A program made the position numbers and the translations under genes. A DNA stretch of 64,000 bases from Rhipidocladum racemiflorum (Eukaryota; Streptophyta; Magnoliopsida; Poales; Poaceae), in NCBI GenBank assembly GCA_036346355.1, contig JAYEVF010000033.1, forward strand, positions 310,001 through 374,000. The letters are read 5' to 3'. Shown one piece after another: positions 45,003-56,517 of this stretch (positions within the stretch are counted from its first letter, which is position 1; the number at the start of each line of letters is the position of its first letter). The notes beneath the pieces are model-generated. The model ran no database searches and was not told where the DNA came from. It saw nothing but the letters and a program-made list of their open reading frames with translations.

Positions 45003-45116
45003 CTCGACAGGAAGACTTATAAAAACGTTACAGGATTATTAGAGAATGGCTTGGGGAAACGACTCCAAGGTGCTAATTTTGTAGCATCGATATTTGAGTA
45101 TGCACCGGTGCTTAAC

Positions 45117-45394
45117 TGTAGCGTCTTCGACGGTGGCGGTGTTCAGCGTCAAGGATGAGAAGGAGTCGGCACAGTGTGTGTGTGGGTTCAGAGTTAAGCA
45201 TAGAACTGTATTCTGAGTGTGTGACTTTGTGTGGGGAAAACGGGTCTACATGTAAGCGTCCGAGGCTAAGTAGTATAAGTAACAGCCGTGTGGAAATTGC
45301 TTGGTGAAGAAACAGAATGCAAATTCCCAATTCTTGTTTGTCTACTTCCGCTCTCTTTCCTGTTCCTTGCCCAGATTCCTCTATTTTCCTCACA
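45117..45394 (+). mobile_element. Element W 5' LTR, 278 bp
   Basis: TGTAGCGTCTTCG ... TTTTCCTCACA, flanked on the left by TTAAC (45112-45116). Clearly diverged from the 3' LTR (roughly a tenth of positions by eye), so an old insertion. Confidence 0.9.
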
Positions 45395-45412
45395 TCTGGT
45401 ATCAGAGCCAGT
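45395..45412 (+). promoter_or_regulatory. Primer-binding site of element W (tRNA-Met type)
   Basis: TCTGGTATCAGAGCCAG follows the LTR; TGGTATCAGAGC is the complement of the initiator tRNA-Met 3' end used by many plant retrotransposons. Confidence 0.9.
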
Positions 45413-45418
45413 TCTCGT

Positions 45419-46670
45419 GCTGGCGCCTAAGAAGAAGCAGTCTCAACTGGAGGCCAAGGTGACCACGGCAATGGCGTCGGTGGAGAATCAACTGGAGGGA
45501 GTGAATGCTCTCTTGAGGCAAATACTGGATGACATGCAGGGGGTGAAGATGGAAGTGGGAGAGATGCGATCGGCGGTGGAAGTTGTGAAAGGGAGGGTGG
45601 AGATTTTGAAGACGCGCCCTGACATCTCAAATCCCATATCTGGGAGTCGTTCCATGGCTTCAGCACCCGAATCTCCCCAGGGTGGAGAATCTTCGTCGAC
45701 AAGTAGAAACCAAGCACAGGAGAGGACCAAGGAGGAAGCCAAGGGGATTCTGGGATCCTCTCTAATGTTACCCCCAATGGTGCCAGTGACGGGTAATCAA
45801 GACTATCCTAATACGATGCAGATCATCAATCGGAGTGGCGATGAGGGAAGGTTGTTTGGAGTTAGGCAGAATAGTGGAAGTATGGGACAACTACGCCAAG
45901 CTATGCCCAAGTTGGAGTTTCCAAAGTTCGATGGTGAAAACCCCAGATTGTGGAAGGAGAGGTGTGAAACATATTTTGAAATTATGGGTATACATCCAGG
46001 GCTTCATACCAGACTAGCTGCGCCTAATTTCACGGGAAATGCAGCTTTGTGGTTGCAAACAGTTGAGGTTAAGGGACGGTTCGAAGATTGGGGTGATCTA
46101 TGCGATGCTGTGGAATAGAGATTTGGAAGGAACTTATACAAACGTCAAATGAGCCAGTTGATCAATCTCAAATAGACGGGTACCGTAGCAGAATATGTAG
46201 AGAAATTTGAAAAGTTGCAGTATCACATTTTGCTTTATAACTCTTTCCAGGATGAGGTGTTTTTTGTTACTCACTTTTTGGGAGGATTAAAGGAGGACAT
46301 AAGATCGGCAATCGTATTACATAATCTGGAAGATGTGGACACAACAATATCATTGGCCGTTTTACAAGAAGAAGAATTGGACAGCATCACGAAGAGGCCC
46401 TACCAACGAAATTCAGACAGTAAAGATTTCAACAAGGGAGGAGGAAGGTTTGGAGACAAGCTCAAGTTATCCAATAAGGTGGAAGAGCATAAGCAGTGGG
46501 ATGAGCAGAGGAGGAACACAAATGGTAGATGGGATGACAAGCTAGAAGCACTCAGAAATTTTCGTAAGGCAAACGAACTCTGCTTTATATGTGGTGAAAA
46601 ATGGGGAAGAAATCATAAGTGTCCAGATAAAGTTCCTTTGCATATCATTGAGGAATTAATGGAGGTTCTT
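45419..46670 (+). pseudogene. Element W gag (Reina-like chromovirus)
   Basis: Starts 'LAPKKKQSQLEAKVTTAMAS'. It has a coiled-coil N-terminal part (about residues 15-60, heptads such as 'LEGVNALLRQILDDMQGVKM'), the gag domain 'LPKLEFPKFDGENPRLWKER' type ending 'AVE', then TAG near 46116 and TAG near 46176. The frame continues with 'TGTVAEYVEKFEKLQYHILL' and the zinc knuckle 'CFICGEKWGRNHKCPD' (46583-46630). It packages the element RNA. Stops make it inactive. Confidence 0.85.
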
Positions 46671-47330
46671 CAAATTCAAGCCAATTCGGAGATAGAAGAA
46701 GGTGATGAGGATAAGTTGTCCGGTGAGGAACTACTTATTGTGACAGACCAGTGTAATGGGATGCGGATTAAGTGTTGGACATTAAGATTGCAAGGTATGA
46801 TTGGCAAGCAAGAGATCCTCATATTAGTCGATTCGAGAAGCACTTATTCTTTTGTCAGTGAGAAGCTAGTGAAAATCTTAGGGTGCTCCACAAAGAGCAT
46901 AGCACCAGTGCAGCTAACCATTGCAGATGGAAGGTCTATGATATGTGATACTGCAGCACAATCCTTTGCTTGGTGGATTCAGGGACACTCTTTTCAGCAG
47001 GACATAAGAGTGTTGGCCTTGGGATGCTATGATATGATTTTGGGGGCAGATTGGCTAGAGGATCATAGTCCAATGTGGGTGCACTAGGGTAACAAATGCA
47101 TCAAACTTACACATAATGGTCGCAGAATCAGTTTGCAAGGCATATTGGATGATCAACCAAGGGGTAGGTGTATAAATGCTAAGGAGTTGAAAGGGTTGTT
47201 AAAGAGAGGAGCAGTTACACATTTGGTGCAACTACAGCAGAATCTGGAGAGTGAAATGAAGACAACACATGGAAAATCAGAAGGGCAGGTTCCACAGGTA
47301 GTAACAGAAGTGGTGCAATAATTCGCTAGT
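46671..47330 (+). pseudogene. Element W protease
   Basis: The aspartic protease active site reads 'ILVDSRSTYSFVSEKL' (46825-46872). The conserved Asp-Ser-Gly/Asp-Thr-Gly motif has Arg for Gly, a single G-to-A change. The flap and last motif 'VLALGCYDMILGADWLEDHS' are kept. A TAG replaces a Trp codon at 47085-47087. Confidence 0.82.
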
Positions 47331-48610
47331 ATATTCAGGGAGCCAAGCCAATTAACTCTGAGACGCAATTATGATCATTCCATAGCACTCATTTCGGGAG
47401 CACAACCTGTAAATGTTTGAGCTTACCGCTACTCTCCACATCAGAAGGATGAAATAGAGAGACAAGTAAAAGAAATGTTGGAGAAGGGATTGATTCAGCA
47501 GAGCACGAGTCCTTTTGCATCACCGGTCCTGCTGGTCAAGAAGAAAGATGGGACTTGGTGTTTCTGTGTTGATTTTCGCAGACTTAATGCCATCACTATT
47601 AAGAAAAAACACCCACTACCAATAATCGATGAGTTGCTCGATGAATTGGAGGGGTCTTGTTGGTTTACAAAATTGGACTTACGCTCTGGATATCATCAGA
47701 TATAAGTGGCGGCGGGTGAGGAATATAAAACAGCATTTTCCACTCATCAAGGACATTGCGAATTTCTAGTGATGCCCTTTGGATTAACAAACGCTCTAGC
47801 CACTTTTCAGGGTGTCATGAACCAGATTTTTGGCTTATTGCTTCGTCGTTTTGTCTTGGTGTTCGTTGATGACATTTTAATATACAGCGGCACACTGACA
47901 GATCATGTCGATCATCTCAAACAAGTGTAATGTTCATTTGGTCAACAACGGCTAGAGTATTTGGACCATATTATCACATTAGATAGTGTAGCTACCGATC
48001 AAGTGAAGGTTCAGGCAGTGTTAGAATGGCCGGTGCCCACAAATGTGAAGGAATTAAGGGGATTTTTGGGTTTAACAGGATATTACAGGAAGTTCATCCA
48101 AAGCTATGGTGTTATTTGTAAACCTCTCACATCGTTGCTGAAAAAAGGGGTGCAATTTCAATGGACATCGGTCACTGAAGAGGCCTTTTGCACACTGCAG
48201 AACACATTAGTTCACACACCGGTATTGGCGCTGCCAAATTTTGCCAAACAATTTGTCCTGGAAACGGATGCAAGTAAAGGGGGTATTGGTGCTGTGCTGA
48301 TGCAAGAAGGACACCCTATAGCATTCTTGAGTAAAGCATTGAGTGCCTGGAATCAAGCCTTATCAACTTATGAAAAGGAATGCTTAGCAATCTTGATGGC
48401 TATGACAAAGTGGCGTTCGTATTTGCAGCACAAGGAGTTCATCATTAGGACAAATCAAAAGGCGCTAATGCATTTGACAGAACAAAAGCTGACAACTGAC
48501 ATACAAGCACAAGGCATTTGTGAAATTGTTGGGTTTACAATATCAAATATATTACAAGAAGGGAATACACAATGCTACAGTAGATGCCTTATCCCGGAAA
48601 CCAGGTGTAA
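47331..48610 (+). pseudogene. Element W reverse transcriptase and RNase H
   Basis: RT motifs: 'KKKDGTWCFCVDFRRLNAIT', 'FTKLDLRSGYHQI' followed by TAA, 'VMPFGLTNALATFQGVMNQI', the catalytic 'FVDDILIYS' (47866-47892) and, after a deletion of about 20 codons at 47930, 'CSFGQQRLEYLDHIIT'. RNase H: 'FVLETDASKGGIGAVLMQEG' and 'ALSTYEKECLAILMAMTKWR'. A frameshift near 48535 precedes 'ATVDALSRKPG'. Catalytic residues of RT survive but the frame does not. Confidence 0.88.
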
Positions 48611-50085
48611 CTAAGATACACACAATTTTAGTAAGAACTCCAAGGTAGATTGAAAATTTGGTTGCGGGCTATCAAGACGATGAAGAGACGAAATAGTTGT
48701 TGGCAGAGTTAAGCTTCACTAGCTCCAACGAGAAGGGGTACACATTGCAAGATGGGATCATTCGGTTCAAAGGTAGAATATGGGTGGGCAAAAATGCTTT
48801 AGCTCAACAACACATCTTACAGGCTTTGCATAACAGTGGTATAGGTGGTCACTTTGGCATACATGCAACATACCATAAGGTGGGGGCTCTATTCGCATGG
48901 CCCAAGTTGAAATCAACAGTTGAGCAGGATGTTAAGGAGTGTGGCATTTGCCAGCAAGCTAAAGTGGAGCATGTGAAATTGCCAGGATTATTACAACCAC
49001 TACCTGTACCGACTCAGGCTTGGAGTGTGATTGGCATGGACTTCATTGAAGGATTACCCTTATCCCATAGGTTCACAACCATCTTAGTGGTCATTGACAA
49101 GTTTTTGAAGTATGCTCATTTCCTGCCCTTAACTCACCCATTTACGGCACCCCAAGTCGCTCAATTTTTTTGCGATCATTTATACAAGCTACATGGACTA
49201 CCACAGACCATCATATCGGACAGAGATAAGGTATTCACAAGTACATTCTGGTAGGAATTGTTCAAGTTATCTGATACAAGGTTAAACATGAGCTCCGCAC
49301 ACCATCGTCAAACGGATGGCCAAACCGAGCGGTTGAATCAATGCCTTGAGACATACTTAAGATGCTTTGTTCATGCTTGTCCAAAAAGGTGATCAGAGTG
49401 GTTGTCTCTAGTTGAATATTGGTACAATACCTCTTATCAAACGGCAGTGGGCAAGACACCTTTTGAAGTGCTCTATGGGTACCCACCTCGACACTTCGGC
49501 ATCTCAAATCGGCATGTGAGTGCCGTTACAGATGTTCAAGACTGGCTACAACAAAGGGAGCTGATGAACAACCTGCTGAAACAGCATTTAGAGCGTGCTT
49601 GTGTCAAAATGAAAGCTCAAGCGGACAAACATACGTCAGAGAGGACATTTGAAGTGGGTGACACAGTTTATCTCAAGTTACAACCATATGTTCAGACTTA
49701 TATCGCTACACGGAGTAATTAGAAGCTGTGTTTTCATTTTTATGGACCATACCGTATAGTGCAAAAGATTGGCAAGGTAGCATATAAGTTGGCCTTACCG
49801 GAGGGTAGCAAGATTCATCTAGTAGTGCATGTTTCTCAGCTCAAACGTCACATTCCTCCTTCACAGATGTTGGATACTGCACAGTCCATACACTGTATTC
49901 AAGATGCTGACCAACATATTCCTGCAGAAATTCTGAAGAGCCGACTGGTCAAATAGGGCGATCATGTTATTTCTTTGGTTCTGATTAAGTGGTCAGGGTT
50001 ACCGACATTGCTGGCGACTTGGGAGAACCAGGCTTCCCTGCAAAGGCAATTTCCTTCTGCACTGGCTTGGGACAAGCCGTGACTC
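48611..50085 (+). pseudogene. Element W integrase with chromodomain
   Basis: Integrase zinc finger ('GGHFGIHATYHKV', 'CGICQQAK'), core Asp motifs ('WSVIGMDFIEGLPLSHRFTT', 'TIISDRDKVFTSTFW'), then TAG at 49252-49254. After it come 'SSAHHRQTDGQTERLNQ', 'VEYWYNTSYQTAVGKTPFEV' and the GPF/Y-like 'FYGPYRIVQKIGKVAYKLAL'. The tail 'VLIKWSGLPTLLATWENQAS' is a chromodomain. Together with the 5.3-kb size and 280-bp LTRs it points to the Reina chromovirus lineage. Confidence 0.85.
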
Positions 50086-50098
50086 AAGGGGGAGGGAA
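50085..50098 (+). promoter_or_regulatory. Polypurine tract of element W
   Basis: AAGGGGGAGGGAA directly before the 3' LTR. Confidence 0.85.
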
Positions 50099-50374
50099 TG
50101 TAGCGTGCCGGACGGTGAGCAGTGTTCGGCGTCAAGGATGAGAAGGGGTCGGCGCAGTGTGTGTGTGGGTTCAGAGTTAAGCATAGAACTGTATTCTGAG
50201 TGTGTGACTTTGTGTGGGGAAAATGGGTCCACATGTAAGCGTCTGAGGTGGCGAGATAAGTAATGTAGTGTGGAACTTGCTTGGTGAAGAAACAGAATGC
50301 AAATTCCCAATTCTTGTTAGTCTCCTTCCGCTCTCTTTCCTGTTCCTTGCCCAGATTCCTCTATGTTCCCCACA
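50099..50374 (+). mobile_element. Element W 3' LTR, 276 bp
   Basis: TGTAGCGTGCCGG ... GTTCCCCACA, followed by TTAAC (50375-50379), which matches the left duplication. Element W is therefore a complete insertion with normal topology, unlike Y and Z. Confidence 0.92.
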
Positions 50375-50379
50375 TTAAC

Positions 50380-50836
50380 AGGTGCTTATGCATGTAACTA
50401 CCTCTAAAATAGATAGTACACCAATCTAAACACCTACAAAGATGTGCTTGCTTTAGAGTACATGACTCTTACACGAATACTTAATGATTTGGTTATGTTC
50501 TCTCTTTAAGCGCCTATGAAAATATTCTTAAAATAATTGAGAGTGGTACAGCCAGAACGTGGGTTTGGGAAGGATGGATATACTTAAGGAAAAACATTTA
50601 GATTTCCTTGATATTCAGGAGACCATGAAAAAAAAACATCTCCACAAGATGGTTAAAACATCTTTGATTTCATTTGGCATTGGTTTCCTTGGGGGGGTCA
50701 ACGGATACTTTGATTTGGGTAGTATTCTTTGTTAAATTCCACCTTAAAAACAAAAATGATGGTTTCCAGTGGATTTTGGTTGTGGTTTATGGGGCAACAC
50801 AACCTCAGTTTACGGAAAATTTTTCTTACTGAATTA
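50380..50836. other. Unassigned intergenic stretch
   Basis: No coding, RNA or transposon signal was recognised between W and the MITE. Confidence 0.35.
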
Positions 50837-51100
50837 GGCCCCGTTTGGTACGGTTTCAGATTCTAGTAGAAACGGAAACGGTTCAAGATTCTTGGTAGAA
50901 ACGTTTCAGGTGAATCAGAATCACTTTCTGTAAATCGTTTGGTACGGTTCCAGATTCTAGTAGAAACTAGTAGAAACAGGGTTGGAGGCGATTCAACCCG
51001 GTGTGGAAGAAGAAGAAACGTTCCGAGTTTTAGCCCGTTTGGCTGGGTTTCTTCCAGATTCTAGTAGAAACACCTCGGTTCCAAGTTGCCAAACGGGACC
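50837..51100. mobile_element. Tourist-like MITE, 264 bp, TTA TSD
   Basis: Starts GGCCCCGTTTGGTACGG and ends CCAAGTTGCCAAACGGGACC. TTA flanks both sides (50834-50836, 51101-51103), the PIF/Harbinger target. The interior has several copies of CAGATTCTAGTAGAAAC. Same family as 6394-6584. Confidence 0.9.
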
Positions 51101-51770
51101 TTAGTGCAACCTTCCCGAACCGGCACTCTTCACATCCCCCTATGTATTAGCGTTTCATGAACACTATCTACGACCCATGAGCAGAGATCATATAGATTTA
51201 GCATACAGTGGTAATGTTGCGGCAGCAGGAAATCGAAATCGATTTATTTCTAAGAACTACTCTGTTTCTAAGTATTAAAACAGTTCCATCTTCTGATAAT
51301 TACTAGAGAAACTCGATTTATCTCTAAGAACTACTCTGTTTCTAAGTATCAAAACAGTTCCATCTTCTGATAATTACTAGAGAAACTCGGCAGGAAAAAA
51401 GATAAGCTAGTTTATTAGTGCATGACAATAACACCAGATCATCCGCGCTCAAACCCGCAGGATTGAAAAACACGTAACAACGTAACATATGCAGTTTTCA
51501 TCAACAAAGCACAAGCTGAATTTATGGTTCATCAATCACATATACTAGGAGGTTTGTTCAACCAGCTTATTCCAAACAGTCTGCAAATCAACACAAACCA
51601 GCTTGATTGTGAATACCACACCAAGCTGGAGAAAGCTAGCACACCAGTGCTTCACACACAGATTCAATCATACCCAAATCAGGTAGCTTGGTGAAAAGCA
51701 AACACACCATTTATTCGTTGTGCAAGACTGCATGTCGCAACATAACTTGCACGATAGCCACACTGTAGAA

Positions 51771-51790
51771 CACACACACACACACACACT
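51771..51790. repeat. (AC)n microsatellite
   Basis: About ten CA/AC dinucleotides; absent from copy 1 at the matching place near 8240, where the sequence reads AACACAAACACACAACC. Confidence 0.9.
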
Positions 51791-51964
51791 TGCAAACACA
51801 TGGTCAATGGAAAACACATCAAGAGCTGTGAGACAACTTGTAACAGCAGTAAACTGTAGGCCGACCACCCTTCCACCGCAGAACAGCACAACAAATTACC
51901 TAGGAAATGAAGAAGATAGATAAAAAAAATATTACTTAGATAGCAAAATTAATGGCGCTTGCTC

Positions 51965-52405
51965 AACAAACCTTAGAAGTGAGCCCCTCGGGATGGTCTT
52001 CTTGTGGTAAGCAGAGTGGCGTGTTTCAAAGAGCGATGGATGATGGTTGGCCTCCATGCCGTCCCACTCGAGCTTGTCCCACCAGTCCTTCTCGCAGTCC
52101 ACGATCTAGCCTCAGCAGTCCCTGAGGCTGATCGTCTCCAACACCGGCGAGGTCAATCTGGCCTCGCATATCTGCTCCAGATTGTGGAGATGTTGTAGCT
52201 TGATGTGCTTCAGTTGGTTGAATGTGACACCAGCTGCTGTTTCGTTAGGATATGGGTTCGTCTCGTCCGATGGGAAAACATGTTTGAGATTACTGCAGTA
52301 CGCGATCTGGAGGGTCTCCAAGCTTGGCAAGCTGGAGGAAATGGGGAGGACGAACACCAGCCTGGGGCAATTCTGCAGGTACAGATGTCGTAGGCCTTCA
52401 AAGTT
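51965..52405 (-). pseudogene. NBS-LRR copy 2, last exon with stops
   Basis: An acceptor CCCCAG near 52411 gives 'RNFEGLRHLYLQNCPRLVF', then LRR-like repeats to 'LETISLRDC' and TGA at 52112-52114 in place of Trp. A 39-bp in-frame deletion relative to copy 1 removes 13 codons, and a second stop (TAG) sits at the scar. The tail 'DKLEWDGMEANHHPSLFETR' and 'HKKTIPRGSLLRF' is still recognisable but out of reach of translation. Confidence 0.8.
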
Positions 52406-53033
52406 ACGTCTGGGGAAATGGATCATGATTATGATGGTATCATGGAGTGATGTGGCAAATAAAAAAAAAGCAATAGTAGATATTGCCGAAGCTATACTAC
52501 GCAGTGATTTTTTTCAAAAAAATAATAATTAATTTTTAGCGTTATCTAAATTCTTCAAACTAAAAAACACTAGCAAGAAACATGACAATCTAAAACTAAG
52601 ATATTGAACATTATTATCTCATAATCCCAGAGAAAATCATATACAAAGCATGGTTTCTATTAAGTATGAACAAAATAATCAACAGTAATATAATAAACCA
52701 CAAATAAAAAAAACAAGAGAAATACAATCCCTTATATCGTTAAAACCTACACATATCCAAAACTGAATAATCAAGTAAATCTCGTATACTAAACTATTTT
52801 AATTGAAAATAATCAATTTTTTTATAATTTGATATAAATATAAATATATTCTAAACATGCCATGAAAAAGAAATTAATAAATAGTAAAGATATTGCATAG
52901 TGATCAGGTATAATAGCAGTATAAGCTATTAGCTCTAGCAGTAGTAGTGGTCTCTTGCACGGCCATAGCTAACTTAATTTATGGAATTTTTTTGTGCGGA
53001 ATGTCATGTTTCATGTATTGAAAAGCTACGGAG

Positions 53034-53114
53034 AGCACACCTTTGACTATTAACTCTTTTGCTCCAAATGCAATAGGCCATCGGAAGATCACATGCTGAA
53101 AATGTCTTCAAGGT
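53034..53114 (-). pseudogene. Duplicated 3' end of the LRR exon inside the intron
   Basis: About 80 bp matching the end of the LRR exon (compare 9625-9700 and 53940-54010), including the words GCTCCAAATGCAAT and GAAAATGTCTTCAAGG. It lies inside the copy-2 intron, showing that the intron grew by a tandem duplication that took in the exon end. Confidence 0.75.
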
Positions 53115-53922
53115 AGGACAATCTTTACGGCCTTCTTTGTTTTTTCAAATAAAAAAGCAGTAGTAGATATTGCGGAGGCTAGAGCACATAGTGATTTTTT
53201 TCAAAAAATTAATTGGTTTTAGCGTTTTCTAAATTCTTTGAACTAAAAAATGGTACTAAACCAGAAACATGACAATCTACAGCAATAGTAGATATTGTAG
53301 GCTTCCAAAGCTGTGACATAATCCAATGTTATGGATCATGAATATGACGGCATCATGGAGAGGTTTGGAAGAAAAAAAAGCAATAGCACCAATCGCGGAA
53401 GATATACTACCTGGTGATTTTTTTTTAAAAAAAAAAGTTTAGTTAGTTACTAACGTTGTCTAAAATTTTTAAAGTAAAAAAGATACCAAGCCAGAAACAT
53501 GACAATCTAAAACTAAGATATTTAATATTATTATCTCATAATCCTAGAAAAAATCATATATGAAGCACCGCTTCTACTAAGTATGAACAAAATAATCCAC
53601 GGTTAATATAACAAACTACAAATAAAACAAAAAATTAATAGAGATACAATCCAATATACCCTTAAAACCTAGACATATCCAAAATTGAATATTCAAGTAA
53701 ATGTCGTACAGTAACCTATTTTAATTGAAGCGAATCAATTTTTATAATTTGATGTAAATATAATTATATTCTAAACATGCCATGAAAAAGAAATGAATAA
53801 ACAGTAAAGATATTGTATAGTGGTCAGATATAATAGCTATAAGCTATTAGCTATAGCAACACTAGTGGTCTCTTGCACAGCCATAGCTAAGTTAATTTAC
53901 GGAACACTAGCTATTTGGGACA

Positions 53923-55624
53923 CTAGCAGGAAGCACACCTTCCACCACCAATTCCTTTTGTCCAAATGCAATGGGCCATCGGGAGATCACACGCTGAAAA
54001 TATCTTCAACTTACGAAAATTGTAATAATATCTTTCTTTGTCCCAAGTAAAGAGGGTGTGCAGCTTGGGACACTTCTCGACATGACACCATTCGAGGCTG
54101 TCACAAAATACTGGACTTGGAGCGATAGCCGTGATTGAAGAACTGTCATGCACATGCAATGATTGAACTTTCCAATTAAGGAAATTTATGAATCCTGTAC
54201 TGTCGTGCATACTCTGTAAATTGTGGCTTCCTTCACCAATCTCGATATGCACATCCAAAGCCTGAAGCTGTTGGCCATCCCACATCAAGGTAGAGCATGC
54301 AACATCCTCCGCAAGGACAATATCCTTGTACGGCAACAAGGGTCCTGTTGGGAGCAAGTCCACTTGGCCGGTGCATATCACCTCAATACTTTTGGTGATG
54401 CTAACTTGGCTATGTAACATAGAAGACACATGGATGCGCACGTTATCTAAGTTGGAAGCTGCCTTCATGACTGACCAACTGAATCTTCCATCTGTAAAAG
54501 TAATAATAGATGTCTCGATGTCAACAAACCTCTCTGTTCTCCGCAACAGACCATTGCTCTTGCCTTCCCTCCGAGTGTCTACATGCAGCACTTCCAATCT
54601 AGGGCTAACTCCATCCCAGAGTAGGCTCTGGAGTTGCTCACAACCCAGTAGGAATAGCTTCTCGAGTTGTGGTAATTCCATTGCATTGAGGTCAAGTTTT
54701 TTTATGGCTGTACCAGAGAGGTTCAACTCCTTCAAATTGGGTAATGCGCGGAGGAATATACTACGCAGTCGAGCACAACCCTCTAGGGAGATCTTTGTGA
54801 CCCTGGCTTTGACTGGTTCTTCACGAGGCTTTGGACGCAATTTCTTTTCTGGCAGTTGTATGGTGTGTGTCCAGTTCTCTGCTGGGCCATAACCATCAAA
54901 GCTAAAAATCTCAAGCAATGGAGCTCTTTCAAGTGCAACATGCTCCAAGATGGAACAACCATCAAGAACAAGAATCTTCAGGCTTCTTGCTGATGACACT
55001 GCAGGCAATGATAACATGCGAGTGTTTCCGGAAAGGTCAAGGAGCTCCAGATTCTTCATATCTACAAAAGACCAACTGTCCACTGCGATCACTTCTGAAG
55101 ATTCTGTTACTCGGAGCTTGTGAAGGTTCTGTAGCTTTCGCCATGCAAGAATTTTTGTCCTCCATGAGATTCCCTTCGTATTTAGCTCCCTGAGATTGGT
55201 CATCACTTCTATCATCTGGGGAAATAAGAGATAATTTGTGGAACGTAAATCAAGCACCAACAGGTTTGGGAAACATGGCCCTTCTTCACCTTGCTCCTTC
55301 CCTGTGTTTGTACAATGGTCGAGCCAAAGGAATCTTAGGTTGTGGCAGCAGAGGAAAGGAGGTGATGAAAAATCAAAGCTGCACTTGTAGAGTTTCAGCA
55401 CACGGAGGTTGTTGGCTGGTAGAAACAAATCATTCGATAGTTCTAGCTGACCATCTCCCCCAAATGTAAGGAAATAGGATGATGAATTAACAGAAACAGC
55501 TCCTTGCTTGTCCGAGGTGGTTGAATTCCAGCCTTCATAGGGTTTTATTCGTCGATCCAAACACTGTGCCAAAATTCGTGTTTCCTTTGAAGAATACCCC
55601 AACCGTCGTATCACTCCATACAAT
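53923..55624 (-). pseudogene. NBS-LRR copy 2, LRR exon, 5' truncated
   Basis: An open frame of 566 codons starts inside the NB-ARC/LRR linker ('YGVIRRLGYSSKETRILAQC', 'RRIKPYEGWNSTTSDKQG') and runs through the LRRs ('NLRVLKLYKCSFDFSSPPFL', 'NLELLDLSGNTRMLSLP', 'NLKELNLSGTAIKKLDL'). Unlike copy 1, the linker is uninterrupted, so this copy shows the ancestral structure ('FLTFGGDGQLELSNDLFLPA'). The P-loop and the rest of NB-ARC are gone: similarity to copy 1 stops at 55624. The exon ends at a donor GGAAG|GTGTGC near 53937. Long and open, but without promoter or NB domain I regard it as a pseudogene. Confidence 0.8.
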
Positions 55625-55905
55625 AGGTTTGATTAGTAGTGTCAGTTTTAATTGAAACCAACTGCAATATGAAAGGACTAGTAGTGCCGGTATTATTCTT
55701 GGTATTGTTCTAATAATTGTTTGGGATTATGTGTTGTGCTGGAGTTTTAACTTACCCTCTTAACACACATCCTTAAGGATTTCAGATTTTCTCCCCCAAG
55801 TCTAAGTTTCAACAAGAGTATGTTCTATTTTTTGGGGTGGCGACGATTTTTCTCTCTAGAACACCAACAGAGGAGAGTTCATCCCGAGAGGATATAAACC
55901 TTGCG
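55625..55905. other. Unassigned sequence beside the CACTA end
   Basis: Starts exactly where NBS-LRR copy 2 is cut. Probably the inner part of a truncated CACTA element; no coding motif was found. Confidence 0.35.
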
Positions 55906-55911
55906 AGGCTC

Positions 55912-56290
55912 ATCACAATCGGTTCTTTCTCAGAACCGATTGTAATGAGGGACCCCTTACACAATCGATTCTTTCTTAGAACCGATTGTGATAACCCGTT
56001 TCCTCATCACAATCGGTTCTTTCTAGGAACCGATTGTAATGAGAGACCCTATCACAATCGGTTCTTTTTCAGAACCGATTGTGATGAGGAAACGGGTTAT
56101 CACAATCGGTTCTTAGAAAGAACCGATTGTGATAATGATTCTTATCACAATCGGTTCTTTCTCAGAACCGATTGTGATAACCTGTTACCAAAATTTACAA
56201 ATGACATACACGTATCACAATCGGTTTTTTAGTCAAAAGTTTGGAACCGACACTGATGAAGCGATAGTGATGTATCATTTTGTAGTAGTG
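55912..56290. mobile_element. CACTA terminus with six subterminal palindromes
   Basis: The right end reads ATGTATCATTTTGTAGTAGTG, the inverse of the plant CACTA start CACTACTACAAAA, followed by TTA. Inside lie six palindromes of the form ATCACAATCGGTTCT-N5-AGAACCGATTGTGAT at about 55913, 55961, 56007, 56051, 56098 and 56146, and a broken seventh at 56214. Dense subterminal repeats that bind the transposase are typical of CACTA elements. The opposite end was not found, so the element is truncated and may have removed the NB-ARC part of copy 2. Confidence 0.75.
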
Positions 56291-56344
56291 TTAGTTGCTT
56301 AAAGTAAGTGATATATGTATGAGATGGTTTAAAAAAAGTCATCT

Positions 56345-56512
56345 ATGTATTTGGTTGTTTGGATAGAACCATACCATCATTAATGCTGTGATATGAATTT
56401 AAGAAATATTTCCTATAGATGCTGAACCATCTTATTAACCCAAAATAATGAAATCACATAGTATAGGACCATCCTATCCTATTTATCTTCATCCCACCAA
56501 TCAAACACAACG
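56345..56512. mobile_element. MITE relic (family of 3541-3772)
   Basis: TTTGGTTGTTTGGATAGAAC at the left and CATCCCACCAATCAAACACA at the right resemble the ends of the 3541 element read in reverse. Strongly decayed. Confidence 0.5.
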
Positions 56513-56517
56513 TAAAA

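Larger units (their letters stand above)
51205..55624. repeat. Segmental duplication, NBS-LRR unit copy 2
   Basis: Counterpart of 7765-11350. It contains its own later changes: a 73-bp tandem duplication in the 3' region (51241-51313 and 51314-51387), a duplicated intron segment (about 52430-53330 against 53330-53930) and loss of everything beyond 55624. Confidence 0.9.

Noticed and set aside
45395..45412. A tRNA gene at the TGGTATCAGAGC motif
   Set aside because: Only the 12-18 bases complementary to a tRNA 3' end are present, next to an LTR: it is a primer-binding site.
45117..50374. RIP as the cause of the stops in element W
   Set aside because: RIP is a fungal process; ordinary deamination of methylated cytosine explains the pattern in a plant.
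55625..55700. A left CACTA end formed by the words AGTAGTG near 55640 and 55688
   Set aside because: They point in the wrong direction for a partner of the terminus at 56290 and lack the following ACAAAA context.
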